The notes under the pieces were generated by a model that searched no databases, had not been told where the DNA came from, and worked only from the letters and a program-made list of their open reading frames with translations. From Chryseobacterium tructae (GTDB taxonomy: Bacteria > Bacteroidota > Bacteroidia > Flavobacteriales > Weeksellaceae), in assembly GCF_030409875.1 (NCBI RefSeq), contig NZ_JAUFQR010000001.1, forward strand, positions 2,480,001-2,544,000: 64,000 bases of DNA, given 5' to 3'. Below are positions 28,460 through 38,183 of the stretch, one piece after another (positions within the stretch are counted from its first letter, which is position 1; each line of letters starts with the position of its first letter). Both the position numbers and the translations under genes were made by a program.

Positions 28460-28788
28460 TTATGCCAGAAAGCCAAATTGATTCTCAAACATTTTTCCTA
28501 CTATCGGAATAGGTTTCTTTTGTTCATTGGCCGCATTAATGATTCCGAATACCCATAAGATCAACAGAATCAATCCTATATAATTCAAAAAAGATAAAGC
28601 GGGAAGAATGGAAATTATAATGGAAAGAATAACATTTACAACAACGCTTAATAAAAAAAAACCTAAACCTTGCTCCAAATGATAATTGGCCAAATCACTT
28701 TTATGACTTAGATCTTTGTTTTTAATATAGGCGATAATCCATCCGATAATGGTTACATAACTTAAAATAGAAATTGTTTACTGTTCAT
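28460..28788 (-). CDS. DUF4870-like small membrane protein, apparent frameshift near 28778
   Basis: About 109 residues with three membrane helices. The intact part shows the DUF4870 pattern: SDLANYHLEQGLGFFLLSVVV, LNYIGLILLILWVFGIINAANEQKKPIPIVG. The start ATG at 28788 reads MNSKQFLF and stops at once; adding one A after the fourth codon gives MNSKTISILSYVTIIGWIIAYIKNKD, which joins the rest in frame. The repaired reading restores the first helix. Family function is unknown. It lies between the beta-helix protein and the response regulator gene, on the same strand. Confidence 0.8.
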
Positions 28789-28910
28789 ATTGAATATTTT
28801 TTGCCAAAAGTAGAACAGTAACTACCATCTATCAATAGTTGATTGGTCAATGGCAACTTTGAATTGGTATTCGGCAGACTCTGAAAGGAAATGATCTCTT
28901 AATGATGTTA

Positions 28911-29644
28911 TTATTCCTTCATCAACTTGAAAAAAGCATCCTTTTTGGCTCTTGATATCGGAATACTGGCTCCATTTTCCATTTCAATCATTCCTTCTCT
29001 GGAATAGCTAATAATATAATGAGTATTGATCAAGTAAGACTGGTGTACCCGAAAAAAATCAGGCGGAAGAAGGATGTTTTCATAATTTTTAAGAGGCTTG
29101 GAAATCATAATTTTTTTTCCATCGTTCAGATAGAAAGTAGTGTAAGAGCCGGAGGTTTCACAATGCATAATTTGACTAAGCTTTACGACATGCATTGCTT
29201 CCTGAGTAGGAAGAATAATTCTTTGTGGAGTTTCGTCAGATTATTATTGAGTTCACGTACTTGCTGTTCTTCAAGGAATTGCTCCTTTAATCCTGAAATT
29301 CTATCAATGGCTGCTCTGAGTTCTTCAGCATCAATAGGTTTTAACAGGTAATCCAATGCACTGAATTTGAATGCCCGAATAGCGTACTCTTCATAAGCCG
29401 TGGTAAAAATTAAATGAAATTTTCGGTAAGAAATCTGCTGGAGTACATCGAACCCTGTTCCATTTTTTAACATAATATCCATGAATACTAGATCGGGTTG
29501 CAGTCGATCAATCAATTTTGCCGCTTCATGAGCATTTTCGGCATAACCTATGATCTGTATTTTACTTGAAGCAACCATTTCCAGCATAATGGATAATGCT
29601 TCCCGTAAATGATATTCGTCTTCTATGATTATGGCTTTATACAT
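28911..29644 (-). CDS. LytTR-family response regulator, apparent frameshift near 29223
   Basis: Two-component response regulator of about 244 residues that binds DNA. The receiver domain has MYKAIIIEDE, the phosphoacceptor Asp in LVFMDIMLKNGTG, and TTAYEEYAIRAFKFSALDYLLKPI with the switch residues. The C-terminal LytTR domain shows VVKLSQIMHCETSGSYTTFYL, MISKPLKNYENIL and FFRVHQSYLINTHYI. The frame breaks in the linker: one added A in the aaa run gives HKRIILPTQEAMHVV, the typical LytTR entry. It starts 3 bases after the sensor kinase stop, so the pair is an operon. Target genes are unknown. Confidence 0.92.
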
Positions 29645-29647
29645 ACT

Positions 29648-31660
29648 TTACAATATAGGAATATATAAGGTTACCAGGCAACCTTGTTGCCCATCTTGAG
29701 CTATTGTGAGTTCTCTGACTTTAAGCTTAGCACTGGAATTATTTTCGAGCATCAGAAGCAACCTTTCATCTGTAATTTTGGTAGAAAGAGAACTATGGGA
29801 ATCATCTGTTTTTTGCTTTCTGGAAGCACTAAGTCCAATTCCATTGTCTTTAATAGTACAGATAAGAAGATTTTCTAATGGTTTTTCTTCAAAAGTGATG
29901 AATAATGCTCCTTTTTGAAATGCTTCTAACGGTTTAAGCCCATGTTCAATTGCATTTTCAACAAATGGCTGTATTAAAAGAGGCGGAATATGAAGCTGCT
30001 GATCTATAGAATCATCACATTGTATCTGGTAATCAAAGCTTTGATTTAAACGAAGCTGCTGGAGTTCGATATAGTTTTCCAAAGTTAGTATTTCTTCTTC
30101 CAACGTAATAGTTTCCATTCGTGATTGTTCCAGGACTCTTCTGCTCAGTTTGGCAAATTTGCCAAGATACAATAGGGCTAGGTCGGTATCCTTTCTGAGA
30201 ATCATTCCCTGGATATTCCCCAATGCATTGAAGATAAAATGAGGATCCATCTGAGATTGTAATAATCGTCTTTCAAGAGATAATTTTTCTGCCAAATTTT
30301 CCAACGTTTCCTTTTCTAAAAGCTCCATTTTAAGTTCATTATTGGCTTGTTGTTGTTGAAGAAAATCTTCCCTTTTTTGATGGTATCGTTGACGGAAATA
30401 GTAAGACCGATACATAAAAATAAGTCCAATAAACAACACTGCAGAAATTCCATATCCCAGTAACTGATTCTGTTTCTGAAGTTTATTTTCTTGTTCCAGT
30501 TGTTGAATACGGGCTATTTTCTTTTCCGATTCATATTTGGCATCAGCATTCTGAAGAATTTGTTGAGTTGATTCATCGTATTTTAGTTTGTTATATTTGA
30601 TAAAAAAGGTATCATACTCAAGATAGGCTTTGTAATCTTTCTCTTCTGCTGCAATATTTTTCAGACATTCATAAAATGCTGCCAAAAGATAATTGTCTTT
30701 GTAGGGAAGATTCTGTTGATAAGAAATTCCTTCTTTAAAGAGACTTTCAGCCATTCTGTAATCTCCTTTTGATACATAAAACTGTCCCCGTAGTCCCATC
30801 GAGCTTCTGTATACGCTTTTAATTCCATATTGTTTACCAATGACTAAGGCTTTTTCTAAAGCAGACAGAAACGATTTTTCATCAATAGGCTTTGGGTCAT
30901 TCATATATAAAGCTGCGAGATTGATATAAGCAACTCCAATGTTACTTTTACTATCTATTTTTGCTTCATTTTTCTCTATGAAAGCAATGGTTTGTATAAA
31001 AAATGAAAGAGCTTCCTGCCAACGATCAGTTTTTCCAGAAGCAATGAGATCAGAAAGATAATTGCCTACTGCCAGTCTTGCATGGAGAATGCTTTCAGGG
31101 TTTCCGGATTTTTCTGCATAAGAAAGCCCTTCATCAGCATATTTTTTAACTTTTTCGGGAGAATTTGGTGAGAAGAGATAAGAAATATCTGCGCCAAGTT
31201 TAGCAGATTGGTCGTAACTCTGTATGGTATTAAATAAGGCATAAGCTTCCAGGAAAAATGTGAGAGCTTTTGATTTATCATCAGTATATGATTTGAGATA
31301 ACCCATTGCTGCATTAGCAAAAGCTTTAGCACGATTGCTTTTTAAAGACTTGGCAATGTCATAGGACTTTTCAGCATATTTTGTAAATTCCTTGAGATGA
31401 AGAAGACGTTTATGAGTTAAGGCCAAATAAGCACTGCAGATGGCTTCATCCTCTTTACTTTCTGCTTTTTGAGAAGTTTGAAGAGCTGTCATCTGCATTT
31501 TGAGACTTGCTGATGAATCGGTAAACCTTTTAGAATACCCTTCACTGGCTTCTCGTTCTACGGGCGATATCTGTTGAGCTTTTATAGTATTTAAAGAAAT
31601 CAAACAAAATAAGAAGCAAAATAAGAGTCGGGTTATGTCGTTTTTTTTGATCATGTTCAT
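29648..31660 (-). CDS. LytS-type sensor histidine kinase with periplasmic TPR domain
   Basis: A 670-residue membrane kinase. Signal (FCFLFCLISLNTIKAQ), about 350 residues of TPR-like helical pairs in the periplasm (for example DRWQEALSFFIQTIAFIEKN; YRMAESLFKEGISYQQN), one membrane helix near 400-415 (LLGYGISAVLFIGLIFMYRSY), a coiled-coil linker, then the His_kinase/HATPase module. The phosphoaccepting His is in QSQMDPHFIFNALGN (near residue 474), and the N box is in IQPFVENAIEHGLK with GIGLSASR after it. The architecture is the flavobacterial TPR-HisKA-LytTR type. The signal sensed is unknown. Confidence 0.93.
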   Translation of the reverse strand: MNMIKKNDITRLLFCFLFCLISLNTIKAQQISPVEREASEGYSKRFTDSSASLKMQMTALQTSQKAESKEDEAICSAYLALTHKRLLHLKEFTKYAEKSYDIAKSLKSNRAKAFANAAMGYLKSYTDDKSKALTFFLEAYALFNTIQSYDQSAKLGADISYLFSPNSPEKVKKYADEGLSYAEKSGNPESILHARLAVGNYLSDLIASGKTDRWQEALSFFIQTIAFIEKNEAKIDSKSNIGVAYINLAALYMNDPKPIDEKSFLSALEKALVIGKQYGIKSVYRSSMGLRGQFYVSKGDYRMAESLFKEGISYQQNLPYKDNYLLAAFYECLKNIAAEEKDYKAYLEYDTFFIKYNKLKYDESTQQILQNADAKYESEKKIARIQQLEQENKLQKQNQLLGYGISAVLFIGLIFMYRSYYFRQRYHQKREDFLQQQQANNELKMELLEKETLENLAEKLSLERRLLQSQMDPHFIFNALGNIQGMILRKDTDLALLYLGKFAKLSRRVLEQSRMETITLEEEILTLENYIELQQLRLNQSFDYQIQCDDSIDQQLHIPPLLIQPFVENAIEHGLKPLEAFQKGALFITFEEKPLENLLICTIKDNGIGLSASRKQKTDDSHSSLSTKITDERLLLMLENNSSAKLKVRELTIAQDGQQGCLVTLYIPIL

Positions 31661-31870
31661 TGATAGGCAGAGCTAAATTATACATTGTGTAAGACTTGGC
31701 AAAATAGCAATCGGTTTAGAATGCTGATTTTAATAGGAAATATGAATCCAATTAAACACTTTGCCGCTAATTTTTCACCAAATACCAATTCAAAATGTAT
31801 CAATACCAATTGATGCTGGCAGATACACTTTTGAATATTTAATCTTGTATAGAATATAAATACAATAGCC

Positions 31871-32332
31871 ATGAAAACTATATATAAATTCCTGACTTTC
31901 CTTATTTTATTTTTACCTGCTAAGATCCTGCTTGCCCAACAGACAGATGAAAAGCGTATGAAAATTGAAGTATCTGTGAAGGATGGGAAAAATCAAATTG
32001 TTTCTGTGATCAAGTCCTATACAATATCATATAATAGAACTTTAATAACCCCTGAGAATAATAAATCGGGAGAGACCAAAGCATTTTATATATCATTGGA
32101 TTTTGAAAAGCAGGATATTCCTTTTTTAAGAGCGTTTGTTCAAAATAAAACAGGTTTGGACGGGCAGATTACGGTCACGGATACCTATGGGAAACTGCCA
32201 CCCCGAAAAATTGACTTTCAAGCTGCCACAATGGATGTCATGAACGATCAGGCAATGGGAGAATATACAGGTATGTACATGAATCTGAGTTGTAATGTTC
32301 TTACTATTGATGGGCTGAAAATCGCGCATTAA
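31871..32332 (+). CDS. exported protein with Hcp/TssD-like strand pattern
   Basis: A 153-residue protein with a signal peptide (LTFLILFLPAKILLAQ). The mature part has a strand order like the T6SS tube protein TssD (Hcp) of Bacteroidota: VSVIKSYTISYNR, AFYISLDFEKQDIPFLRAF, LDGQITVTDTYGK, PPRKIDFQAA and MYMNLSCNVLTIDG. Sequence identity looks low and an export signal would be unusual for a tube subunit, so this may be a relative with another job. It lies between the two-component genes and the beta-helix gene. A plain hypothetical secreted protein is the safe call. Confidence 0.55.
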   Translation: MKTIYKFLTFLILFLPAKILLAQQTDEKRMKIEVSVKDGKNQIVSVIKSYTISYNRTLITPENNKSGETKAFYISLDFEKQDIPFLRAFVQNKTGLDGQITVTDTYGKLPPRKIDFQAATMDVMNDQAMGEYTGMYMNLSCNVLTIDGLKIAH

Positions 32333-32387
32333 GTCTCACAAATGATGAAAAAAATACAATATACTTAATGCATTAAAAATTCCTGAA

Positions 32388-33947
32388 ATGAGATATCTGC
32401 AGTTTAAAGATATTAAACATAAGTTCCCTAAAGACAGTTGGTTATTTTGGCGGAATGAAAAGCATAATGGTGAATTTGATGAAGATTGGGTGATTTATAT
32501 TGATCGTAATATAGAGGTGCAGAACTTAAATCTGGATGATCCTTTTAGTACTTTTGAAATAATTGAAAATCTGGATGAAATAAATCAAGAAGGCTGTCTT
32601 GCTATTCTTATTGAAGGAAAACTTACCGCCAAAAATATCTATAACCATGAATCTGATGGTTCTATCTGTCTGTGTGTATTAGGAAGTCTTGAAGCCAATA
32701 ATATGATTGTTGGCGGTCAGGAATTATACATTACCGGAAATCTAACAGTGGATGATTGCTTTTGGGGAAATTATAATCATGGGGATCTTATTGTAAAAGG
32801 TAACACAAAAACTAAAGTTTTTATAGCGACAGAAGGCTATCATTATGATTTCAAAAAAGAAAGAATGGCTGCTGAGTTTTTCCTTTGTGATGAAGAGGAA
32901 GAAGATGGAATTTTTGATCGTACATTTCCTGCAGCTATTTTCCCTGAAGAAATTTTATATACAGAAGATGAAGTAGAGGAAGAAGATCTTTTTACCTGGA
33001 ATGCCTGGCTTTCACGTTCTACAGCCATTAAAATGTTGGAAGAAAACCGTTCAATTTTAAATCAAAATATCCAAATCCTTTCAAAAGAAGAAGAAAAAGC
33101 TATCGAGCTTGCTTCCATTCCAAAGTATTTTGAAAATACACGATTTAATGATTCTATTTCTTTTCTTTTCCAGCTGGATAACTTTCATAAGTTGTTGAAA
33201 ATTGTGGAATTACATAAGGAAGAATATCAATATTATACTTTTGAAGAATATGAAGTGCAATTACATCCTGATTCCGAAGATGGCCAGGCTCATGTGATGT
33301 TTACCCATCCATCAGGTTTTATATTTTTCATCTGCATTATAGGGGATGAAAATAATAGGGAAGTACTGTCTGCAGTATATCGTGAAAATGAAGAAGCTTC
33401 GTTCATCGATGTTTTTCATCCGGGGACTTCCATCCATTATCGGACTCAATTAGATATTATATGGAATGATCTTCTCACAAGAGCTGAGCGTGGCGCTTAC
33501 TTTTATAATAAATTTTTGGAGACTGTTAGTCCCTCAGAAATTCTCAATTATCTGAATCTTGCCATGGTTCAAGAAAAGTACAATGATTATAAGGATTCGG
33601 ATAAAAATAACTTTTGGTATAGTGGTTATTGTTTCCTGATGCGTAGACATGGTGAAAGAGGGTTAGTAGGAAGTCTAGATATTGGAAAGGAGAGAGAAGC
33701 CGAAATATTTGATATGAGAACCTATTGTTTCCGTCCGAATCAACTCGAAAATCCTCAAAAGTGTGACCTTTTTTATGCTTCAAGTCAGGAGAATCTAACC
33801 CATGACAGTTATTCAGGTGATGGAGGCGTATTCAGAGTATTTCTTTACGATTGGGAGCTTTTCAGAGAAGCAATAGAATGGTATCCTAAAATAGGAAGAG
33901 CTTTTACAACTATGAATGAAGAATACCTGGAAGAAAAGAATATATAA
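32388..33947 (+). CDS. beta-helix-like protein, large form
   Basis: A 519-residue acidic cytosolic protein. Residues about 65-160 carry stacked short strands (AILIEGKLTAKNIYNHESDG; LCVLGSLEANNMIVGGQELY; ITGNLTVDDCFWGNYNHGDL; FIATEGYHYDF) matching the 250-residue protein at 27.7 kb. A very acidic stretch follows (CDEEEEDGIF; EDEVEEEDLF), then about 330 residues of mixed fold with no known signature. The next gene, a TPR protein, starts 17 bases after the stop, so both are one operon and may form a complex. Function is unknown. Confidence 0.65.
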   Translation: MRYLQFKDIKHKFPKDSWLFWRNEKHNGEFDEDWVIYIDRNIEVQNLNLDDPFSTFEIIENLDEINQEGCLAILIEGKLTAKNIYNHESDGSICLCVLGSLEANNMIVGGQELYITGNLTVDDCFWGNYNHGDLIVKGNTKTKVFIATEGYHYDFKKERMAAEFFLCDEEEEDGIFDRTFPAAIFPEEILYTEDEVEEEDLFTWNAWLSRSTAIKMLEENRSILNQNIQILSKEEEKAIELASIPKYFENTRFNDSISFLFQLDNFHKLLKIVELHKEEYQYYTFEEYEVQLHPDSEDGQAHVMFTHPSGFIFFICIIGDENNREVLSAVYRENEEASFIDVFHPGTSIHYRTQLDIIWNDLLTRAERGAYFYNKFLETVSPSEILNYLNLAMVQEKYNDYKDSDKNNFWYSGYCFLMRRHGERGLVGSLDIGKEREAEIFDMRTYCFRPNQLENPQKCDLFYASSQENLTHDSYSGDGGVFRVFLYDWELFREAIEWYPKIGRAFTTMNEEYLEEKNI

Positions 33948-33964
33948 ATCTATAGACAAATACT

Positions 33965-35653
33965 GTGAATACATTACATCAAGAAGCTCTTGAAGCATTT
34001 CGTCAAAAAAACTATGCTGTAGCTGCTAAAAACTGGATAAAAGGACATTTCCTTCCGGATAACAAAGAAGAATTAAAGGAAATCTATCTGGTGGCAAATT
34101 CTTTACATGAAACTTCTCCTGATGCTGATCTTTGTGCCATATTAGGAATCATTGCTCTGGATCATTATGAAGTATTTACGAGTAATCGTGAAAAGGCTCT
34201 TCTTCAGTGTATAGAATGGAGTAAACAGGGCATTAGCATTAGCCCGAATCATCCTTGGTGTCATCGTCATGCCGGTTCTGCCTTCTATTGGTTGAATCAA
34301 TGGGAAGAAGCAGCTCCTTATTATGAAAAAGCATTATCACTGGTGCATTCTCCAACTTTGCAGATAAGATTATTCATGATAAAAAATAAAGGAAACTCTA
34401 ATCCCGATTTTTTGTTACTGGATGTAGCTCCTGAAACTTCCGAAGCAATGGAGGCCTATAATGCCGGTGTTGAAATCAATAGAATTCTCAACCAAAACCC
34501 TCAGACATCTGAGTTTGAAAAGGAGAGGCTTACCCAGTTGAAAAGAGATTGTTATACTGTAGCTTATCGTCTTTATCATAAAACATTGGTGGAAAGAAGC
34601 GGAGACCCCTACAATGAAGATCCTCATACCTTTGCGATGTGCTGTAATAATTTAGCAGCAGAATATATCAATCAGGAACAATATGATGAAGCCATTACTG
34701 TGACTACAGAAGGAATGAAATTCAGTTATTTTATGTATATTCTTCAAAACAGATTTAATGCCCGCTTAGAGGCTGGGTATTTCGAAGAAGCTATTGCTGA
34801 TGGAGAACAGTTCATGGAAGATTTTATAGATGATATGGATTCTGTAACCTATTTTAACAGTATAGATCAGCTTTGTTATAGTTATATGGAATTGAAGAGG
34901 TATGAGCCTGCAATGAATTGGATTAATGCAGGGTTGGAAAGTTACTATGCATTAGATACCACAAATTCTTTATTGGCTCATCCGGAAATTGTACGATGTT
35001 TTACTAATTTTTATATTCATAAAGCTAAAATTGAAGAACAGACAGGCATAAAACCGGATACAGATACCGCATCAAAAGAAGCAGATCATATTTTGGAGGA
35101 AATGCCGGACAATCCAAGTATATTAATCAGCCGTTCCAATATTTTTTTAGAAGAAGAAAATTATGCAAAAGCGCTGGAATGTCTTCAGTATGCTGTACAT
35201 TTTGCATCAGAACAAAATAAAGTAAGATCTATGCAGGTGGCTTTATACAATATGGGATATATTCAGGTAGCGAAACTTGGGGACGAAACATCCGCATTTG
35301 AAAGCTTTGAACAGAGTATTGCATTAGGCAATGAAGATTTTTGGTGTTATTACTGGGCGGTTCACTGCGGTTATCATCTGCAGGAGAATGAAAAAACGGT
35401 AGCATATGCATTGCAGGCTATCCAGGCTCTACCCCAACAAGAAGGGGTGACCAAAGATATTATAGCGGAAATTTATGAACATTTAGGAACAGCACAATTA
35501 GACTTAGCTCAATATAATGAGGCAACAGAAAACCTGAAATTATCTTTACAATACAACCATTCGCCCATCGCTGAAGAGAATCTGAAAACTGCTGAAGCAG
35601 AAAATAAACGCAATAATTCCGGAGGATTTTTCAAAAAGATATTTGGGAAATAA
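33965..35653 (+). CDS. large TPR protein
   Basis: A 562-residue cytosolic protein of tandem TPR helix pairs, for example HPWCHRHAGSAFYWLNQWEEAAPYYEKALSL, MCCNNLAAEYINQEQYDEAITVTTEGM, and AEIYEHLGTAQLDLAQYNEATENLKLSLQYN. The start is GTG at 33965, 17 bases after the beta-helix gene. The C-terminus ends in GGFFKKIFGK, a short basic amphipathic tail that could touch membrane. No enzymatic domain. A partner of the upstream beta-helix protein is the simplest guess. Confidence 0.75.
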   Translation: MNTLHQEALEAFRQKNYAVAAKNWIKGHFLPDNKEELKEIYLVANSLHETSPDADLCAILGIIALDHYEVFTSNREKALLQCIEWSKQGISISPNHPWCHRHAGSAFYWLNQWEEAAPYYEKALSLVHSPTLQIRLFMIKNKGNSNPDFLLLDVAPETSEAMEAYNAGVEINRILNQNPQTSEFEKERLTQLKRDCYTVAYRLYHKTLVERSGDPYNEDPHTFAMCCNNLAAEYINQEQYDEAITVTTEGMKFSYFMYILQNRFNARLEAGYFEEAIADGEQFMEDFIDDMDSVTYFNSIDQLCYSYMELKRYEPAMNWINAGLESYYALDTTNSLLAHPEIVRCFTNFYIHKAKIEEQTGIKPDTDTASKEADHILEEMPDNPSILISRSNIFLEEENYAKALECLQYAVHFASEQNKVRSMQVALYNMGYIQVAKLGDETSAFESFEQSIALGNEDFWCYYWAVHCGYHLQENEKTVAYALQAIQALPQQEGVTKDIIAEIYEHLGTAQLDLAQYNEATENLKLSLQYNHSPIAEENLKTAEAENKRNNSGGFFKKIFGK

Positions 35654-35666
35654 GGAGGAATGAAGC

Positions 35667-35789
35667 TGGAGGCTGGAAGAGGGAAGTCGTCGAGAACAGC
35701 AGAAAGACTATTACGTCTTCTTTCACTTTTCGAGAGTCGTTTATCATAATTTTATTGGTTATCCGGCAAATAGAAACTTCCAGCCTCCA
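35667..35789. repeat. long-range inverted repeat tggaggctggaag
   Basis: Perfect 13 bp arms at 35667-35679 and 35777-35789 about 100 bases apart, within a gaagctggaggctgg-type repeat; the spacer has no gene. Confidence 0.7.
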
Positions 35790-35818
35790 TCTTCCTGCTC
35801 CCATCCTAAAAAATAAAA

Positions 35819-35844
35819 CCCCGCAGAACGTCTGTTCTCCGGGG
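35819..35844. terminator. bidirectional terminator
   Basis: Stem ccccg...cgggg with inner gaac / gttc, loop gtct. T-rich tail on the plus side and A-rich lead (T-tract on the minus strand) serve the converging TPR and DMT genes. Confidence 0.75.
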
Positions 35845-35871
35845 CTATTTTTATAATTTACTTTAAACTAT

Positions 35872-36756
35872 CTAAGCGTGGGCTATATTTTTCCGATCTG
35901 AAATCACATTCATGATAACTCCCAGCAGAATAAGCGTAATCCCAATCAGTAAGTTGGTTGTAAATTTTTCATTAAACATAAATACACTTACCATGACAGC
36001 CACTACAGGTTCCAGTGCACCTAAAATCGCTACTGGAGTAGAGCCAATACTCTTAATTGCATAGACCAAACATAAGCTGGAAATAACTGTAGTAAGGAAC
36101 GCAAAAATAAGGAAGTTAACAAAAATGCTCATTGAGGGGATTACAAATGATTGATGCCCAAGAACAGACTTGCTCATAAAAAACAAGGAAGTAAAAAGCA
36201 TAGAGTAGAAGGTAAGCTTAAACCCTGAAACTTTCAGTTTTGATTTGTTGACAATTACCATATAAAGCGCATAGAATAATGAACTGAGCATAACGATTCC
36301 CAACCCTGCAAAATTGATCTCAAAACCTGTTCCTTTCAGACATAAAACAATGACTCCGGCAAAGGCAAGAAATAATGAAACAATAGACAGTTTGGTCAAT
36401 TTCTCTTTATAAAAGAAAAACATAATCAAGGCAACGATCACCGGGTAGATGAACAGAACTGTAGAAGCTATTCCTGGAGTAAGAAAATCATAGCCTATAA
36501 ACAGAAATTCAGAAGAAAGAGCATAACATATTCCAAGAATAGCTAGTATTAAAGCTTCTTTTTTATTGATTTTAAAATTTTGTTTAGAATAAATGAGATA
36601 TCCGCCCACCATTATGGCTGAGAAGAAAAACCTGTAGAACAAGGTAATATCCATTGAAAAATGAGCCTGCTTGATCGGCAGGATAAAAATCGGAATCAAT
36701 CCATATGAAACCGCCGACAAAATACCCAATAAATAACCTCTAAGTTTTATTTGCAT
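35872..36756 (-). CDS. DMT superfamily (EamA) transporter
   Basis: A 294-residue inner-membrane protein with ten predicted helices arranged as two EamA repeats, typical of drug/metabolite exporters. Features: GILSAVSYGLIPIFILP at the N-terminus, ALILAILGICYALSSEFLFIGYDFL, TVLFIYPVIVALIMFFFY, and, in the second half, VYAIKSIGSTPVAILGALEPVVAVMVSVF, the family's C-terminal signature. The substrate cannot be read. It is separated from the sulfonolipid-type genes by a terminator, so co-transcription is not certain. Confidence 0.92.
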   Translation of the reverse strand: MQIKLRGYLLGILSAVSYGLIPIFILPIKQAHFSMDITLFYRFFFSAIMVGGYLIYSKQNFKINKKEALILAILGICYALSSEFLFIGYDFLTPGIASTVLFIYPVIVALIMFFFYKEKLTKLSIVSLFLAFAGVIVLCLKGTGFEINFAGLGIVMLSSLFYALYMVIVNKSKLKVSGFKLTFYSMLFTSLFFMSKSVLGHQSFVIPSMSIFVNFLIFAFLTTVISSLCLVYAIKSIGSTPVAILGALEPVVAVMVSVFMFNEKFTTNLLIGITLILLGVIMNVISDRKNIAHA

Positions 36757-36780
36757 TGTATAGTTTTAGTTTTTAAAAAC

Positions 36781-36818
36781 AAAAAACCACTGGATCCATT
36801 AGATCAGTGGTTTTTTTT
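36781..36818 (-). terminator. Rho-independent terminator
   Basis: Stem ccactg / cagtgg flanked by A6 and T8, 15 bases after the stop of the acyltransferase-like gene on the minus strand. Confidence 0.8.
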
Positions 36819-36832
36819 ATTTTGTTTAAAGA

Positions 36833-38106
36833 TTAGATCGGTTTGAAACTTAATCCTTGTTCCTGCAGTAATAATTGTTCCTGCTCTTTATAGTAACCAC
36901 TTACCAGTTTATCATGAATCCCTTCAAATGCGGCCAGAGTTTCATTAATCTCTGCATCCGTATGAGAAGCGGTAGGAATCAGTCTTAAAAGAATCATTCC
37001 CTTAGGAATGACCGGATATACTACCACTGAAGTAAAGATCCCATAATTTTCTCTAAGATCTTTTACTAATAGAGTCGCTTCTACAGGAGTTCCCTGCATC
37101 ATTACAGGAGTTACACAAGTATTGGTGTCACCAATGTTGAATCCTCTTTCTTTTAATCCGCTCTGTAGTTTTTCTACATTTTCCCAAAGTTTAGCTTTGA
37201 TCTCAGGTCTTGATCTCAACAACTCTAACCTTTTTAAACCTCCGATTACCATTGGCATCGTAAGAGATTTTGCAAAGATTTGTGATCTTAGGTTAAATTT
37301 CAGGTATCTGATGATTTCTTTGTCACCCGCAAGGAATGCTCCGAAACCAGCCATTGATTTTGCAAAAGTAGAGAAATATACATCAATCTGATCATTACAG
37401 TCCTGTTCTTCACCTACACCAGCTCCGGTTTTACCTAATGTTCCAAACCGTGAGCATCATCTACTAAAAGTCTGAACTGATATTTTGATTTAAGTTCGCA
37501 GATCTCTTTAATTTTTCCCTGCTGACCTCTCATTCCGAAAACCCCTTCGGTAATCACAAGGATTCCCCCTCCTGTTTCTTCTGCTACTTTAGTTGCTCTC
37601 TGAAGGTTTTTCTCAAGACTCTCCATATCGTTATGCTTATAGGTAAATCTTTTACCTGCATGAAGTCTTACCCCATCCACGATGCAGGCATGAGAATCCA
37701 TATCGTAAACGATAACGTCGTTTCTGCTTACCAAAGCATCAATGGTAGAAACCATTCCCTGGTAACCGAAATTCAATAAATATGCTGATTCTTTTTGTAC
37801 GAAGTCTGCCAATTCTCTTTCCAATTGAAGGTGCTGATCTGTTTCACCAGACATCGCTCTTGCTCCCATTGGATAGAACATTCCGTATTCTGCAGCCGCC
37901 TTTGCATCTGCTTCTATTACTTCAGGATGGTTACATAATCCTAAATAATCATTGGCACTCCAGAAAATTACTTCTCTACCTTGAAACTGCATTCTCGGGC
38001 CAATAGGACCCTCTAATCTTGGGAAAATAAAATATCCTTCTCCGTAATCTGCAAATTGTCCAAGAGGTCCTGGATTTTCTTTTATTCTTTCAAAAATATC
38101 CAACAT
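36833..38106 (-). CDS. alpha-oxoamine synthase, probable cysteate fatty-acyltransferase (sulfonolipid), apparent frameshift near 37446
   Basis: PLP enzyme of about 425 residues in the serine palmitoyltransferase / 8-amino-7-oxononanoate synthase family, which condenses an amino acid with an acyl thioester. Motifs: FWSANDYLGLCNHPEV, YDMDSHACIVDGVRLHAG, the Asp-His of LVDDAHG and the Schiff-base Lys in FSTFAKSMAG. Two frames meet at 37441-37447; one added T restores VDDAHGFGTLGKTGAGVGEEQ, the family consensus. Known homologues in Flavobacterium condense cysteate with a fatty acyl group to make capnine, a sulfonolipid. The cysteine-synthase-like gene just upstream would supply the cysteate, which supports that role over sphingolipid synthesis. 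The exact substrate is inference. Confidence 0.82.
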
Positions 38107-38127
38107 GTATCGTAATTTTTAATTAAA

Positions 38128-38160
38128 AAAGCCTTTCTTGTAGAACACGCAAAAGGCTTT
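38128..38160 (-). terminator. hairpin between the two sulfonolipid-type genes
   Basis: Minus-strand stem aaagccttt / aaaggcttt with a 15-base loop, followed on that strand by T6, in the 77-base spacer. It may end or attenuate transcription before the downstream acyltransferase gene. Confidence 0.6.
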
Positions 38161-38183
38161 ATTATATCGTGATTTTATTTGTT

